From contig JAGYVD010000002.1 of assembly GCA_021209875.1 (NCBI GenBank), positions 2,976,001-3,040,000 on the forward strand: a stretch of DNA of 64,000 nt, written 5' to 3'. The notes beneath the pieces were generated by a model. It saw nothing but the letters and a program-made list of their open reading frames with translations, did no database searches and was not told the origin of the DNA. How positions within the stretch are numbered: position 1 is the first letter of the stretch; the number at the start of each line of letters is the position of its first letter. Made by a program: the position numbers and the translations under genes. Origin of the DNA: Rosellinia necatrix (lineage: Eukaryota > Ascomycota > Sordariomycetes > Xylariales > Xylariaceae). This document shows positions 25,764-35,725 of the stretch, piece after piece.

Positions 25764-26433
25764 CTATGCGTGAGTTGGCTGCTCATATGTACTTGCTTCT
25801 AAGAAACCTTGCATGAAGTTCCGTGGTAGCCTGTCCGATCCTCGGAAGTTCTCGGATTCAAAGTACGACATAACATGCGTGGTCTGCTTCCAGAAATTCA
25901 TCATTTCCTGCGCGATAAAATATCAGTCAATCGTGCCAGCCGGGTTGGTGGTTGAATTCGTCTGCTCGGCCTCGGTAGCCAAAGGAATTCGCGGAGATAT
26001 AGAAGCGCTGGGACGGACCTGGTATTCGGCATTGTTCTGAAGGAGCAGCACATCGACAGCTCCTAGCTTGCTCACGTATCGGTTTCGTTCGAATTCCTGT
26101 CGCATACGCGTACGGATGGTAGATACGGGAAAGGGAACCGAATACATGGTTTGGATCTCAGGAGCCTATCGACAGTCCAGTAATTTAAGCCAATGCGTCG
26201 TCAAATATGTGTGGGGGGGTCGATCGTCGAGAGCGAAGGGGTATATAGACTGTGGTTATGAGGAATCGGGGAAGCCTACAGCTCGAATCCATTCTCGATA
26301 GGCCGCAAGCACTCGGCGCTTTGCGTCGTTCCAGTTGGCCGCTGCAATACTAATTAGCGTAGACTTAAGCGCGGGCGATAATGTACTGACACTGGCGCGT
26401 TACTCGCGCAAATTGCGTAGGAGTGACTGCCAT
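25764..26433 (-). CDS. NADH:ubiquinone oxidoreductase subunit NDUFA6/B14 (LYR family)
   Basis: Accessory subunit of mitochondrial complex I, a LYR-family protein that binds acyl carrier protein at the matrix arm. Four short exons on the minus strand, 26433-26391, 26341-26280, 26165-26019 and 25907-25764, join with consistent phase into 131 aa, close to the usual ~125. Visible conserved stretches: [62 protein letters not shown], and [16 protein letters not shown] near the end. The LYR triplet position is occupied by AYREW. Only exon 3 forms a sizeable open frame, so the gene is easily missed. It shares a ~490-bp divergent promoter with BUD31. Exon-intron borders were inferred by eye; the donors gtcagt and gtccgt are non-optimal. 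Confidence 0.88.
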
Positions 26434-26922
26434 CGTGTGTGATCTCTGCTGTATTGATGTAGCATGAAGTTCATGCAAGCGACGTCAAGCTTGGAATGTC
26501 TGGAGGGCTGTGCATCGAAGCCGGGGAGACGCAAGCCACATGTTGCTTAGTCATGCCGAACCAACTTTACCTGTCTCGAGGACCTAGATACCTACCTACC
26601 TAGGTACTACTAAGTACTTAAGGTACTTAAAGCTAACGCTAGGTAAGTACCTAGGTAGGTCAGGTGGGTACTTACGTATTAATTAAGTCTTAGGTAGCCT
26701 CCTCCATTTCCTGCCTCCTACCTACCTACCTGTCTAGGTAACTATCTAGTTTGACGTGCGACCGACAGCCTCGCCCCACCCACTACCATCAAAGCCGACA
26801 TCATTTATCAAAGCCGACACCATACAAACGCTGTGACCTCTGCGATCTCCCTCGACGGCCACACGCCGTCCGTCCGCCACACGCCGATTCGCAAACAGGA
26901 AGATATCGAAGGAGGCATAACC
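26434..26922. promoter_or_regulatory. Divergent promoter region between NDUFA6 and BUD31
   Basis: A ~490-bp region with start codons pointing outward at both ends. Its centre (26583-26750) is packed with palindromic ctacctacctaggtac / gtacttaaggtactt motifs. No TATA box was assigned. The regulatory role is inferred from position only. Confidence 0.5.
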
Positions 26923-27640
26923 ATGCCCCCCATCCGCTCACACGCCGCACGGGGTAAGAAGCCACCCGCGGGCTTCGACGACATCCAAGACGACCTCGAA
27001 GTATTTGGGATCAAGATGAAGGACGCGCAAAACGCCCCGACGAACAACATACCGAAGCACCAGGCGCAGTGGCCTATATTCCAGATTGCCCATCAGCGCA
27101 GTCGCTATGTCTATGAGCTGTATTACGAAAAACAGGCGATCAACAAGCCGCTCTACGACTGGTTGCTCAAGAACGGTTATGCCGACCCTATCCTCATTGC
27201 CAAATGGAAGAAGCAGGGCTATGAGAAGGTGCGTTTTGCTCGCCACCAGAATTTCCCTTCTGCAGCGGGGAATATACGGATAGTGTCCTCAGTGCCATGA
27301 CCTATGATTTTGCCTGTGCCTAGAGCGGGCTCTGGCACGCGAACTCAGATGGCACTCGGCAGATCCAGGTGATTGGTAGCCTTGGCATACTAGTATAAAC
27401 GTCGACATTGCGCTGAGGAGCTACTAATCCTAACCCAAATCTTGTGCTGTCTGTGCATTCTCTGCAATGGCGCTAACTTCTCGACCTCTTCTCTAGTTAT
27501 GCTGCCTAAGGTGTATGCAAACCAAGGAGACGAATTTCCAATCGACATGTATTTGCCGCGTGCCGAAGGCGCAATTGAAAGGCGAACAAGATGTACAGTG
27601 TGTAAATTGCGGCTGTAGGGGATGTGCGTCAAGTGATTGA
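26923..27640 (+). CDS. bud31: Pre-mRNA splicing factor BUD31/G10 (Cwf14)
   Basis: Component of the spliceosome NTC-related complex. Exons 26923-27228 and 27497-27640 are joined in phase 0 over a 268-nt GT-AG intron: 149 aa, within the family range (144 human, 157 yeast). The start MPPIRSHAARGKKPP aligns with the family N-terminus; an in-frame ATG further upstream (26833) would add 30 residues and is less likely. Diagnostic stretches are PPAGFDDIQ, PIFQIAHQRSRYVYELYY, ISKPLYDWLL-like INKPLYDWLLKN and ADPILIAKWKKQGYE. The Cys-rich C-terminus LCCLRCMQTKETNF ... TCICRVPKAQL ... VQCVNCGCRGCAS forms the zinc-cluster domain. All cysteines look intact. Confidence 0.96.
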
Positions 27641-27927
27641 AAGGCGTCAAAATTATCTTGGCTAAAAATACCCGGTATCAGGAGTTTGGTGTTTGTTGGA
27701 GGTTCTCATGTGTACAATCAATAGGGCATCCATATACTTGCGGGCTCGACCATTTCGTTTCCCAGGATTATCTCCGCAAATGGGATTTAAATGCGATCCT
27801 CGATTTCCGGCCTCTAGTGGCCAGTAGGCTGCTGATTTATATCTCATCATCACATCGCTTTCATTTCCATCGTCGCTTCGTACTGTGGAGAGTGTATATT
27901 TTCCTCCTTATTGACCCACATCCGAGC

Positions 27928-28764
27928 TCATCCTTTCGCAAATCCCGCTTTCCCTCTGCCTCTGCCAAATCTCACAGCTGTAGGGACGAATCGTAACGAT
28001 GACAGAGCACTAGCCAAATCATCCATCTTGGTATCCGGTGCTGCTCTAGAAGAAGCTTTCTCCGGCATTTCCAGAGAGCCAACATGTACCGCTTCCCTCT
28101 GCTCATCCTCATGAGGTCTTGCCGCGTCTCCCTTTTGAAGGGGTTGTTTACGTTGTGATACCACACCAGAGAGAGCTGCAGTCGACGGTCTCCTCCGACG
28201 GTGCCCTCCGTCTAGCAGAAGGGACTGCCTACCGTCAATACCGTCCTTCGTAAGGGCAAAAAAGTAATTCTTGGGATACATATGTTTGTCGATGAGATGG
28301 CTGCGTCTCTTATAAGGAGTCCTGCATTTCCTATCACACCCTTGTACGAAACAAGAGTACTATGCAAATGTTAGGACAGTCTTCTGGATATGGTTACGGG
28401 GGGGGTTGTGGCGCACTGTATACTCGCCCTTATCTCTTTTCACAGCCACGAAGACATCGTGACAATCCTCGAAATGGACATTTAATAGATGCTCCGAAGG
28501 GAAGTTCTTGCAACATTCGGCACACCGGTTCATGTGCGATTTGTTATAGTGAGCTTCGTAGTCACCATACGTTGCAAACGACAGCACCTCATGATGTGGG
28601 GGGAGTGAGCATCTCATCTCAATGTCCGGACTAGTATCGACAGCTGACTCGTCGATTTCCGTGATCTTGCTGGCTGGTCGTGGTGCGTCTTGCAGCCGGA
28701 AATCATCAGAACAGCCGGTGATGTCTTCCGGGTACTCTTCTTCAGGCTCGCGTGAGCGCTTCAT
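27928..28764 (-). CDS. ZNF511-like C2H2 zinc-finger protein
   Basis: Two exons, 28764-28417 and 28359-27928, joined in phase 0 across a 57-nt intron with a good branch site (ctaac): 259 aa, similar in length to animal ZNF511. Features in order: acidic N-terminus (MKRSREPEEEYPED), a first finger-like segment (EVLSFATYGDYEAHYNKSH), a CAECCKNFPSEHLLNVHFEDCHD finger, then EYTYSCFVQGCDRKC followed by KRRSHLIDKHMYPKNYFF spanning the splice junction. The last finger plus YPKNYFF is characteristic of the family. The C-terminus is Arg-rich (GGHRRRRPS) and low-complexity. The molecular role is poorly known; a nuclear location is expected. It is convergent with BUD31, with ~290 bp between the stop codons. 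Confidence 0.9.
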
Positions 28765-31305
28765 CCCGTGCAGCGTGAGAGATATTAGGGTGGGGTATAT
28801 TACATTAGCAAGAATAGTCGTTCGTCTCTCACAGAACCCTTATGGGGTCCGGACCTGTATGGGCACGAAGGCTCCCTGCCGCATCAAAGGGATACGAGGG
28901 CGTGATTAAGTTCCTTGAGGTCGTCCGTTGGGTTGACACCCAATACCAAGTTGGCCAAGCACGGCAAGACTGTTGTGCAAGAACGGCAGCAAATGTATGC
29001 TCAGGCCTGGACATGTATCGACACTACGGGGAGTGTTAAGTAGAAGAATCTCGGATGATAGAGCGAGGATATGAACGATAAGTAGGTACCTGAGATCGGT
29101 ATCTTCCTAGGTAGGTAGTAGGTTAGTAAGTGAGGCTATGTCGGTGGTAGAGTCTCTCAACAGATTACGTAGGTAGGTACCTACCTACCTGGGCAGTTTA
29201 ACTGAGCGGTCAGGGGGGGATATATCAGTTACCTGGGCACCTAAACTGCCAGCCTAACTTATGGGTACCTAACAAGTACCTCTGAGATAGATATTGCCAT
29301 CGCGAATCGGAATAAGGAATCTAGCCCGAGCCATGCCGCTTTGAGCCCGAGCGCAACCTACGAAAGACCCTATTTTTTCATAACCCAAGATGAAACAAAC
29401 TTGCATAATTTCTAATATACGCTTTACCGTAACCCCATTCAAAGATAGGATCGTTTTAGAATCAAACGGATTTTAGTATGCACCATAGGAAGTCGCTCGG
29501 TCCCCGGCCAGAAGCCAAAGTGGGACTAGTGGCCAAAGGTGGTGGCTTGGGACGGCCACTCGAGCTTTGCAGCCACAAGCACCCCAATCTTATACTATCT
29601 CGCGACCTGCGGGTTGTGTTAATTCGAACCACGATCGGCCCCTTCTCGTGCAGTGCTTCCATCTTTTGGTCCTTACACAATCTAGATGATTACATGCAGA
29701 ATCAGAGTTCCTAAGACCTCCGAAAGCTTTTTCTATTTAACTGCGACGCCGGGGTTCTTGCCGCAGCCCCGCAGCATCTCAGTTACTTCACGGGTCTGGG
29801 CTACTGCAATCGTGTGAGCCGGCGGATCTCGGTCTTCCGCCACGGCGCAGACGCGGCCTTTAGGTGAGTCGCAGCTCCTGCCTGTTTTCTGGGCTTCGGT
29901 TGGGGTTGACTGTGTGCTCCTCTCACCCCTAGCAGCCGTCTGATGACTGAGTTTCCGCAACAATCGTGTCTTTGTACTTGAGCATTGGGTACAACGATGC
30001 CCGCCTCGAACCCAAGTAAGTCGGCGCGCATTAAACCTAGATCAACCTTCGTTGGCAAGCAGGCGATGTCATCGTGGCCTTGGAATCTCGTCAAGCCCGC
30101 AGAGCCGACGCCCGGGACGGACCGCCTGTCCGCTGTAATACAGGCTCAGCAGCATATATTCGATTCAATCCTATACCACCACGCTAGGTCTGGCCACTAG
30201 TAACGCTAAGGGCGGTTAGTTGCGGGGTGGTGACCCACCAGCTCTAAGCTTGTTTAAGAGTGATACTAAGTAGATACTGTCAAAACAGACGGTTGGGAAA
30301 AGTCCTGGAGGTCATCCCTGCCACCCCCCCTCGCCCCCTCTCCACCACATCCTAAAGCAAGTCTGGGTGGTATAGCTGATTGGTTGGCTATGCCAGCCCA
30401 GTCATGCTGACTCGGCAAAATCGCTGTATTATATAATTATAGTGGTCACCTTGAAGTACTTATGTTTGCGTAGTGCGCAAGGCTGATTTGATGTATTTTG
30501 CAGATGCTTACGTAGTATGTAGAGGAGGTTATTTTCTGAAGCGTGACCGTTAGTTTCGAAAGTGTCTAGGTTAAAGGTACGGTCCTAATACTGAAGTGTG
30601 GTTGTCCCAAAAAACCGAGGCGGAAACCAAGTCCTTAAAACCAACCAATCAGATCACACTGCTTCTTACGCTCTGCCATTGCAGCGTCAGAAACCATACA
30701 TGACGGGGGTGCTAAGCCCTGCCATCTAGTCGCATGTCCCGACTAAACCAGTTCAACCTTGCTTCTCAGGCTCGTTCCGAAAAGGCATTGTATGAAATCT
30801 TGAGAGCTGAAAGCCCGACACCGTATGGTTCGAATATCGTACTATCTGTAGCCCTGTCCCGTGCCAGTCCGAATATTGTATCAGTTCGTAGTATAGGCCT
30901 GTACCGGTCTGGGATCGTACTGATCGGCTGCATCTGTACTGGTTCGCATGTTGTACTGGTGATGTCGGAAACCAATGGTTGGGTTTAAAATTCGGATCGT
31001 GTGGATCGTGCGGGCTAGCACTGAGATTGGCAGCTCCTGCTGCCGAGATGTCCAAGCCCGCAACGCCCACGATCAAGGGCTGGACATCTGGTGTCCGTTT
31101 CCCGACTGCTCTGATAATAGCACGCTGGCCGGTTGCAATCTATCTTGTACGGATTCGGCCTCTAGGAAGGAAGGCAACGCTGTACTATATGGTTCTTAAA
31201 GATATAGCAGACTATAGCAGACTGCAGGGCCCCTTTCGCAAAACGTAAGTAGGCTCAATTAGTCTTATACCAACCAATCAATTATGCCAATCTTCCGCTC
31301 CCGCC
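28765..31305. other. Intergenic interval with weak relic-like segments
   Basis: No gene is supported. It holds a dense tract of ctaggtaggtacctac motifs (29085-29285). A segment at 30780-30990 carries loosely repeated gttcg-tattgtactg-type units. A few short stretches resemble known families too weakly to call (see rejected items). Confidence 0.45.
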
Positions 31306-31539
31306 ATGTCTCCCAGCTTTCTCCAAGTAAAGAACGAGAGCGCCACCCCGCAGCCAGGCAGCGGATGGCGACCAAAAGAAGATACCAAGCTCATAAAACT
31401 TCTAGCTCGGGGCAACGACTGGACAGCGATTAGCAGTGCACTCCCGGGGAGAAGCAAGACGAGCTGCATGATGCATCACCACCAAACCTTGGCTCCTCGA
31501 ATGCGGCTCAGCTTCTGTCTCCACCCTTCGGAACCTTGA
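31306..31539 (+). pseudogene. Myb/SANT-like DNA-binding domain fragment
   Basis: A 77-codon open frame contains a single SANT/Myb-like repeat: GWRPKEDTKLIKLLARGNDW followed by AISSALPGRSKTSC. This has the spaced tryptophans, the ED pair and the PGRS turn of fungal Myb-like proteins. In such proteins the repeat is normally followed by a longer conserved region, but here the frame runs into unrelated sequence and stops within 30 codons. No extending exon is evident. It lies directly beside two broken genes, so a truncated remnant is more likely than a functional small protein. Confidence 0.5.
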
Positions 31540-31599
31540 GGCGCGCAGGCTACCATGGCAAGGTTACCAGTTCGAATCCTAACACTCGGTAGTGGAGAT

Positions 31600-32160
31600 A
31601 CTCTACCAACAACATCAAGTTGGCAAGCTTCTCGGCACCCTCGAGAGGAATCGCGTTGTAATTGGATGCTCGGATACCTTTTAGCTCCCGTGATCGTATT
31701 GCTTTATCGGGGATGATCCGGTAAATAGTAGTATAGGCCTCAAGTGCTTTATAAATAAGTTGAGTTTTGTTTTGGGATAAGATCTGCTGTCGTTGGACTT
31801 TAATGAATATATTCAAATGAACCAGAGAGGGTATTTCAACAATATATACTTACTCAAGGACACTTAGTGTATTATAAAGACTATTATTTTTAATAATAGT
31901 TTCGAGTTCGGAGATACGAGGCGGGATTGGTAATGCGAGCTGTCTCACCAAGGCTGTAGAAGGCTGTGGTAGAAATCGTTTCTGAACAATAACAACAGTC
32001 ATGCCAGTTGATCCAAGGTTCTTATGGGCGCCGAAGAAGATGGCTGAGAAGTTAGGTGTCGGGATCCTCCTCGAAAGGATATTAGAGCTCATACCAGCGA
32101 CAACAACTGGTCCGTCGGGCCCCGGCTCGAGACGCTGGGGGAATCCAGGGAACTCGACAC
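31600..32160 (-). pseudogene. Phosphoserine aminotransferase (SER1/serC) pseudogene, truncated
   Basis: On the minus strand one frame keeps clear similarity to the C-terminal two thirds of phosphoserine aminotransferase, the PLP enzyme of serine biosynthesis. It begins VEFPGFPQRLEPGPDGP, then MSSNILSRRIP, then the cofactor-lysine region FFGAHKNLGSTGMTVVIV, then IIKNNSLYNTLSVLE. A TAA at about 31850 interrupts the frame, which continues with KTQLIYKALEAY, YRIIPDKAIRSR and GIRASNYNAIP. Compared with the family it lacks the whole N-terminal part and about 35 residues between RSR and GIRASNYN (the MNICFRV to GHRSVGG stretch). The stop could be a relic GTAAGT intron donor, but the internal deletion argues against function. 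An intact copy elsewhere in the genome is expected. Confidence 0.85.
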
Positions 32161-32181
32161 TATGAGACTTTCGAGACTCAA

Positions 32182-33312
32182 GTGGCAGCCTCCAATCATA
32201 GCATCACCAACCATTTTCACATAGGTTCTACTTACCGGAGGGACGAACAAGGTCGGGTGATGTGTCCTCCCGCATCAAAGCTCACTTGTACGATGACGTT
32301 CGAGAGGCACGAAGATGTCCAAAAATGTCCAAAAGCATCTATCTTCGATGTACCCAGGACTGCAGCTGCCCCGCCCAGCTGTGACCGAAAATGGCTGTCA
32401 AGGAACATTCAAGAGCATGAGCATTTTGGGAGTTCGTATTGACCAGCACGAATCGCTCACGTCAACAACATGACTGTTCTTGGACTGAACGAGCGAACTG
32501 TAAAGCTACTTTTGCCTTCCCGAGCCAAGTACGGACGGACACATGTCAGAAAGGTGCACGAGAAGAGAAGATTCCCGTGTCCATTTGTGGACGAACACGA
32601 CTGCAATTACATGTTTGCTAGCCAAGGTGCCGCCCAGGAACATGCGAAGGTATTGCATGAGAACATTCGCTATCCTTGCCCGCTTGCAAAGGAGAACAAT
32701 TACGAGTTGGTTTTCCGTAGCAAGACCGCAGCCAACATACATGCAAGCCCAGCACACAAAAATCGTCGATTTCTGTGCCCTCACAAGCTGACGAGCACCA
32801 TTGCTTCAAAACGTTTGCGTCTAAGCAGGATGCAAAAGAAGCACCCGCTTAAGCACATGGGAATCAGGTTTCCATGCCCTCAAGCTGACAAGTACAGCTG
32901 CCCTAAAACGTTCATATCCAAACGCGACGGGACGGAGCATTTACGGATACACTCAGCGACCAACCTTAGCTGCTCTGTTGCAGGAGAATATGGGTGCGAT
33001 TCAGTTTTCACTTGGCCAAAGGAAGCTCAGAGATACGCGAAAATTCATACTCGCCATTACATCTGTCCACATACTGGTTGTCATGAACGATTTCAACCCT
33101 CTAATGACGCTCTGCTACATGCGGAAGACCCAAATCGCCGACACATCAGACTCTTTCTATGCCCCGTCCAGACGTGCCGGTCAGCCGTGACTAGCAAGCG
33201 ATTGATTCTGAGCGAGGTCGGGAATGGCAATCAGATATGGTTGCACCGTCTACACGGACGTGCATTCTCGACTGGCTCACGCGCAGAGACGGCGCTGGCG
33301 ACGGCAAGGTAA
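32182..33312 (+). pseudogene. C2H2 tandem zinc-finger gene, frameshifted
   Basis: Repeated units of the form FPCP-x-C-x-F...H...H lie along the plus strand. Examples are RRFPCPFVDEHDCNYMF, IRYPCPLAKENNYELVF, IRFPCPQADKYSCPKTF and HYICPHTGCHERFQP. The frame is interrupted. The first part (32182-32442) ends in TGA. The next finger (CSWTERANCKATFAF) is in another frame. A tandem 4-bp duplication (cgga at 32532-32535 and 32536-32539) then shifts back to the first frame, which runs to 33312. Several fingers have lost Cys or His. A Leu/Glu-rich coiled segment (RRLEAEMRDLRELQEEL, 33430-33490, another frame) may be its original C-terminus. Possible introns were considered but do not explain the mid-finger shift. 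Confidence 0.65.
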
Positions 33313-33519
33313 CCCTCTGATAAAACGACTCATATCTAGTTGGACATACTGCCCTCTGGATATTTTGAGTCTGAGCGTTGCGCCTGAAGGCGAAGGACCC
33401 CTTAGGAGAAGCAGGGGACACGCCCGCCTGATGCGCCGGCTGGAGGCGGAGATGCGGGACTTGCGGGAGCTGCAGGAGGAGCTGCGGACATCGCGTCTTG
33501 GGGGGAAGGGAGGCTGAGA

Positions 33520-34707
33520 TTAGTGGTCTTGGGGGACCTGAAGTTTGGTTGGCAATTCCAACGTTTTCTGGCAATCTCTTTAGCTTTTCATAGGTAGCCC
33601 GCAGGTTTTGACTAGGTTGGCTGGCAGCTTTGGTCGGATGGTCCCAAAACAAGGTTCGTTGAAGGTTCTTCTGCTATAGCAATTGGCACACATTTGGGAA
33701 GAGTTATCTTCATGCGATTTTCTAAAGACGACCTAGTTAGCGGGAAACTAGTATGTGCTTCATTCCTGGTTCGATCTACGAGCAAGCTTCTCTACCTTTG
33801 CATTTATGTCAAAAGTTGTCTTTGTGCAATCCTAATGTTTGAGTATACATTTAATGCATGGCAAGTTAACTCAAAACCCTGAACAATATTACCTAGAGAA
33901 ATTTTTTTGGAAGAATCTCTCAATTAGAGTGAATGTAAAGGTGCGGTGTAGGTGTAGTGTCTTCCATAATTTCTGCCTTCTCTATAAGCTAATAAGCAAC
34001 CTCGGGATAGCGCATAAATTATAAAATTGATGGCATGGATACAACAAGTTTTAGGCTGCGTATCGATTCAATTTACGGTGGGAGTCTAACGGTTTGAGAA
34101 CCGTTTCGCTCTGCATAAATAATGCATCGATGTAGCTCCTCGGTCACGTGACTGACAATAGGGTGAGCTGAGCTGCTTGAGCAAAAGGGGTGACTGCGCT
34201 AAGCCGAATTTGGGCGATTTTGGCATTTGATAAAACCTAGAACCTCCTTACTGGGGCAATAAGAGCTGCTCCAGATAAAATAAATGCTTTGTTACAGGCT
34301 TGTACCTACTTATAGACCAATAATAACGGCTAAACAACATAGTGTTATAAACATTTAAATCTCTGCTGTTTAAAACAATATAACAGCATAAAATAGGTAT
34401 ATAATAAAAGGCTAAAAGAGTGGGCATTATGCCTGTACAAGCACTATAATTCTAGGCTGTCCTAAAATAAAGAACCCTTCGGCGCCTACGTGGGTGGTGG
34501 GGTGCCTATCTATCTAGGTAACTACCTAGTATCTACTTAAGTACCTATAAACAACAAGGCCAAAATATAGTCGTGTATATTTGAATGCATACGAAGTAGC
34601 CAGACCCTAATCAACTTTAGACCACTGCCAAGTATATCAAGGTTTATTAGATAGGCTACCTAGTCGATAGGTAGATACATGCAGAGTGGCCCTAAAGAGA
34701 GAAAGAG

Positions 34708-34762
<55 letters not shown>

Positions 34763-35725
34763 CGAACATTTGTCGGTATAGGTAGGGCTTTCAGGCCAAG
34801 GCCGGCAGCGGGGTAATAGAATGCGTGGAGGCAAGGCAAGGTTTGTTTTATCTCAAAAGTAAGTAGGTCTACGTTTGTGAACTCTTGGACAAGACCCAGG
34901 CCTTTCTGTCTATGTGCAGTGCCCCCCCAACACAGCTGTAGGTACCAAAACTTGATAACTACCAAGTACCTACTTAGAACTTGCCTTAGGTAGGTAACTA
35001 ACCTAGATTAGACGTTAATACTACTACTACTATTAGGTAGGTAACTACCTGGGTGGGTACCTAGCTAGGTAGGTTAAGTAGGCCTTGTTTTAGGTATCTC
35101 GCTACAGTTCAAGCATACAAGTGCGTGCTACGTAGTTATCTGTCCTAGCTATCCTGGCTGTCCTGGCCTTGAAGCGCAACAGAAGCCCCCCCCACACCCG
35201 CAAGGCTTGGACACACAGTTCATCCAAGTCCCCCTTCCTGTAGACCCCGTCAACCTTCGCAGCCCATCACCTGTCACGCCAACAACCCATTTTCTCCCAC
35301 ACTCCGCGGACGACCAACGACGTCAGCGACACTGCACCCTGCGATCGCACTCTTTGCTGTCGTCCACCGTTATTTCTTTTCTTTGGTATTCCTTATTCTC
35401 TTATCGTCTCCCATCTGCGCCATCTCTTACCCAATGTTCCCACTATTTGCCTCCGACGAGAACATCGCTACCACCAACAAGCCTTCGACCGTGGCGCGCC
35501 CCAACCCCCGATCACCTCACCAGCAGAACTATGGATCGCCCATGTGTCCTCAGCACCAAGTCCAGTCCGTGTGATCCAATACCTTGGATGTGAGCCCCGC
35601 GCCGCCCACTCCCGGCCGATTTTAGCTCCTGTGCGCCCTGGATAGGGTGCCTTTCCGCTTCCACTACCTTATCGCGGCAGACCGAACCTGACTTCGTCTC
35701 GCCAATTACCCGTGGCACTTTCGCC
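33520..35725. other. Intergenic interval upstream of the EST1-like gene
   Basis: No gene. The left part (33690-34660) is A/T-rich without recognisable coding content. Palindromic taggtacctaggta motifs occur at 34510-34540 and 34980-35090, followed by a C-rich leader (35185-35700) before the start codon at 35726. A GA microsatellite is listed separately. Confidence 0.5.
34694..34759. repeat. (GA)n/(GAAA)n microsatellite
   Basis: Mixed gaaa units pass into a pure ga run of roughly 18 units. Confidence 0.95.

Noticed and set aside
28842..29039. Possible ankyrin-repeat remnant (ASKGYEGVIKFLEVV)
   Set aside because: Only ~20 residues resemble the repeat. The rest of the frame does not, and no neighbouring repeat is visible.
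30205..30245. Segment resembling the 3' part of fungal 5S rRNA (ggttagttgcggggtggtgaccc)
   Set aside because: The likeness is confined to ~40 bp with mismatches. The 5' half of a 5S gene is not convincingly present, and gggtggtgacccacc is simply palindromic.
30780..30990. Loose repetition of gttcg/tattgtactg units
   Set aside because: The periodicity is too irregular to define a unit. It is recorded only as low-complexity DNA.
31560..31590. ggttaccagttcgaatcctaac as a possible tRNA T-arm
   Set aside because: The stem does not pair and the sequence lies beside the SER1 pseudogene with no tRNA body.
33191..33652. 153-codon minus-strand frame
   Set aside because: Antisense shadow of the zinc-finger pseudogene and the GC-rich coiled segment.
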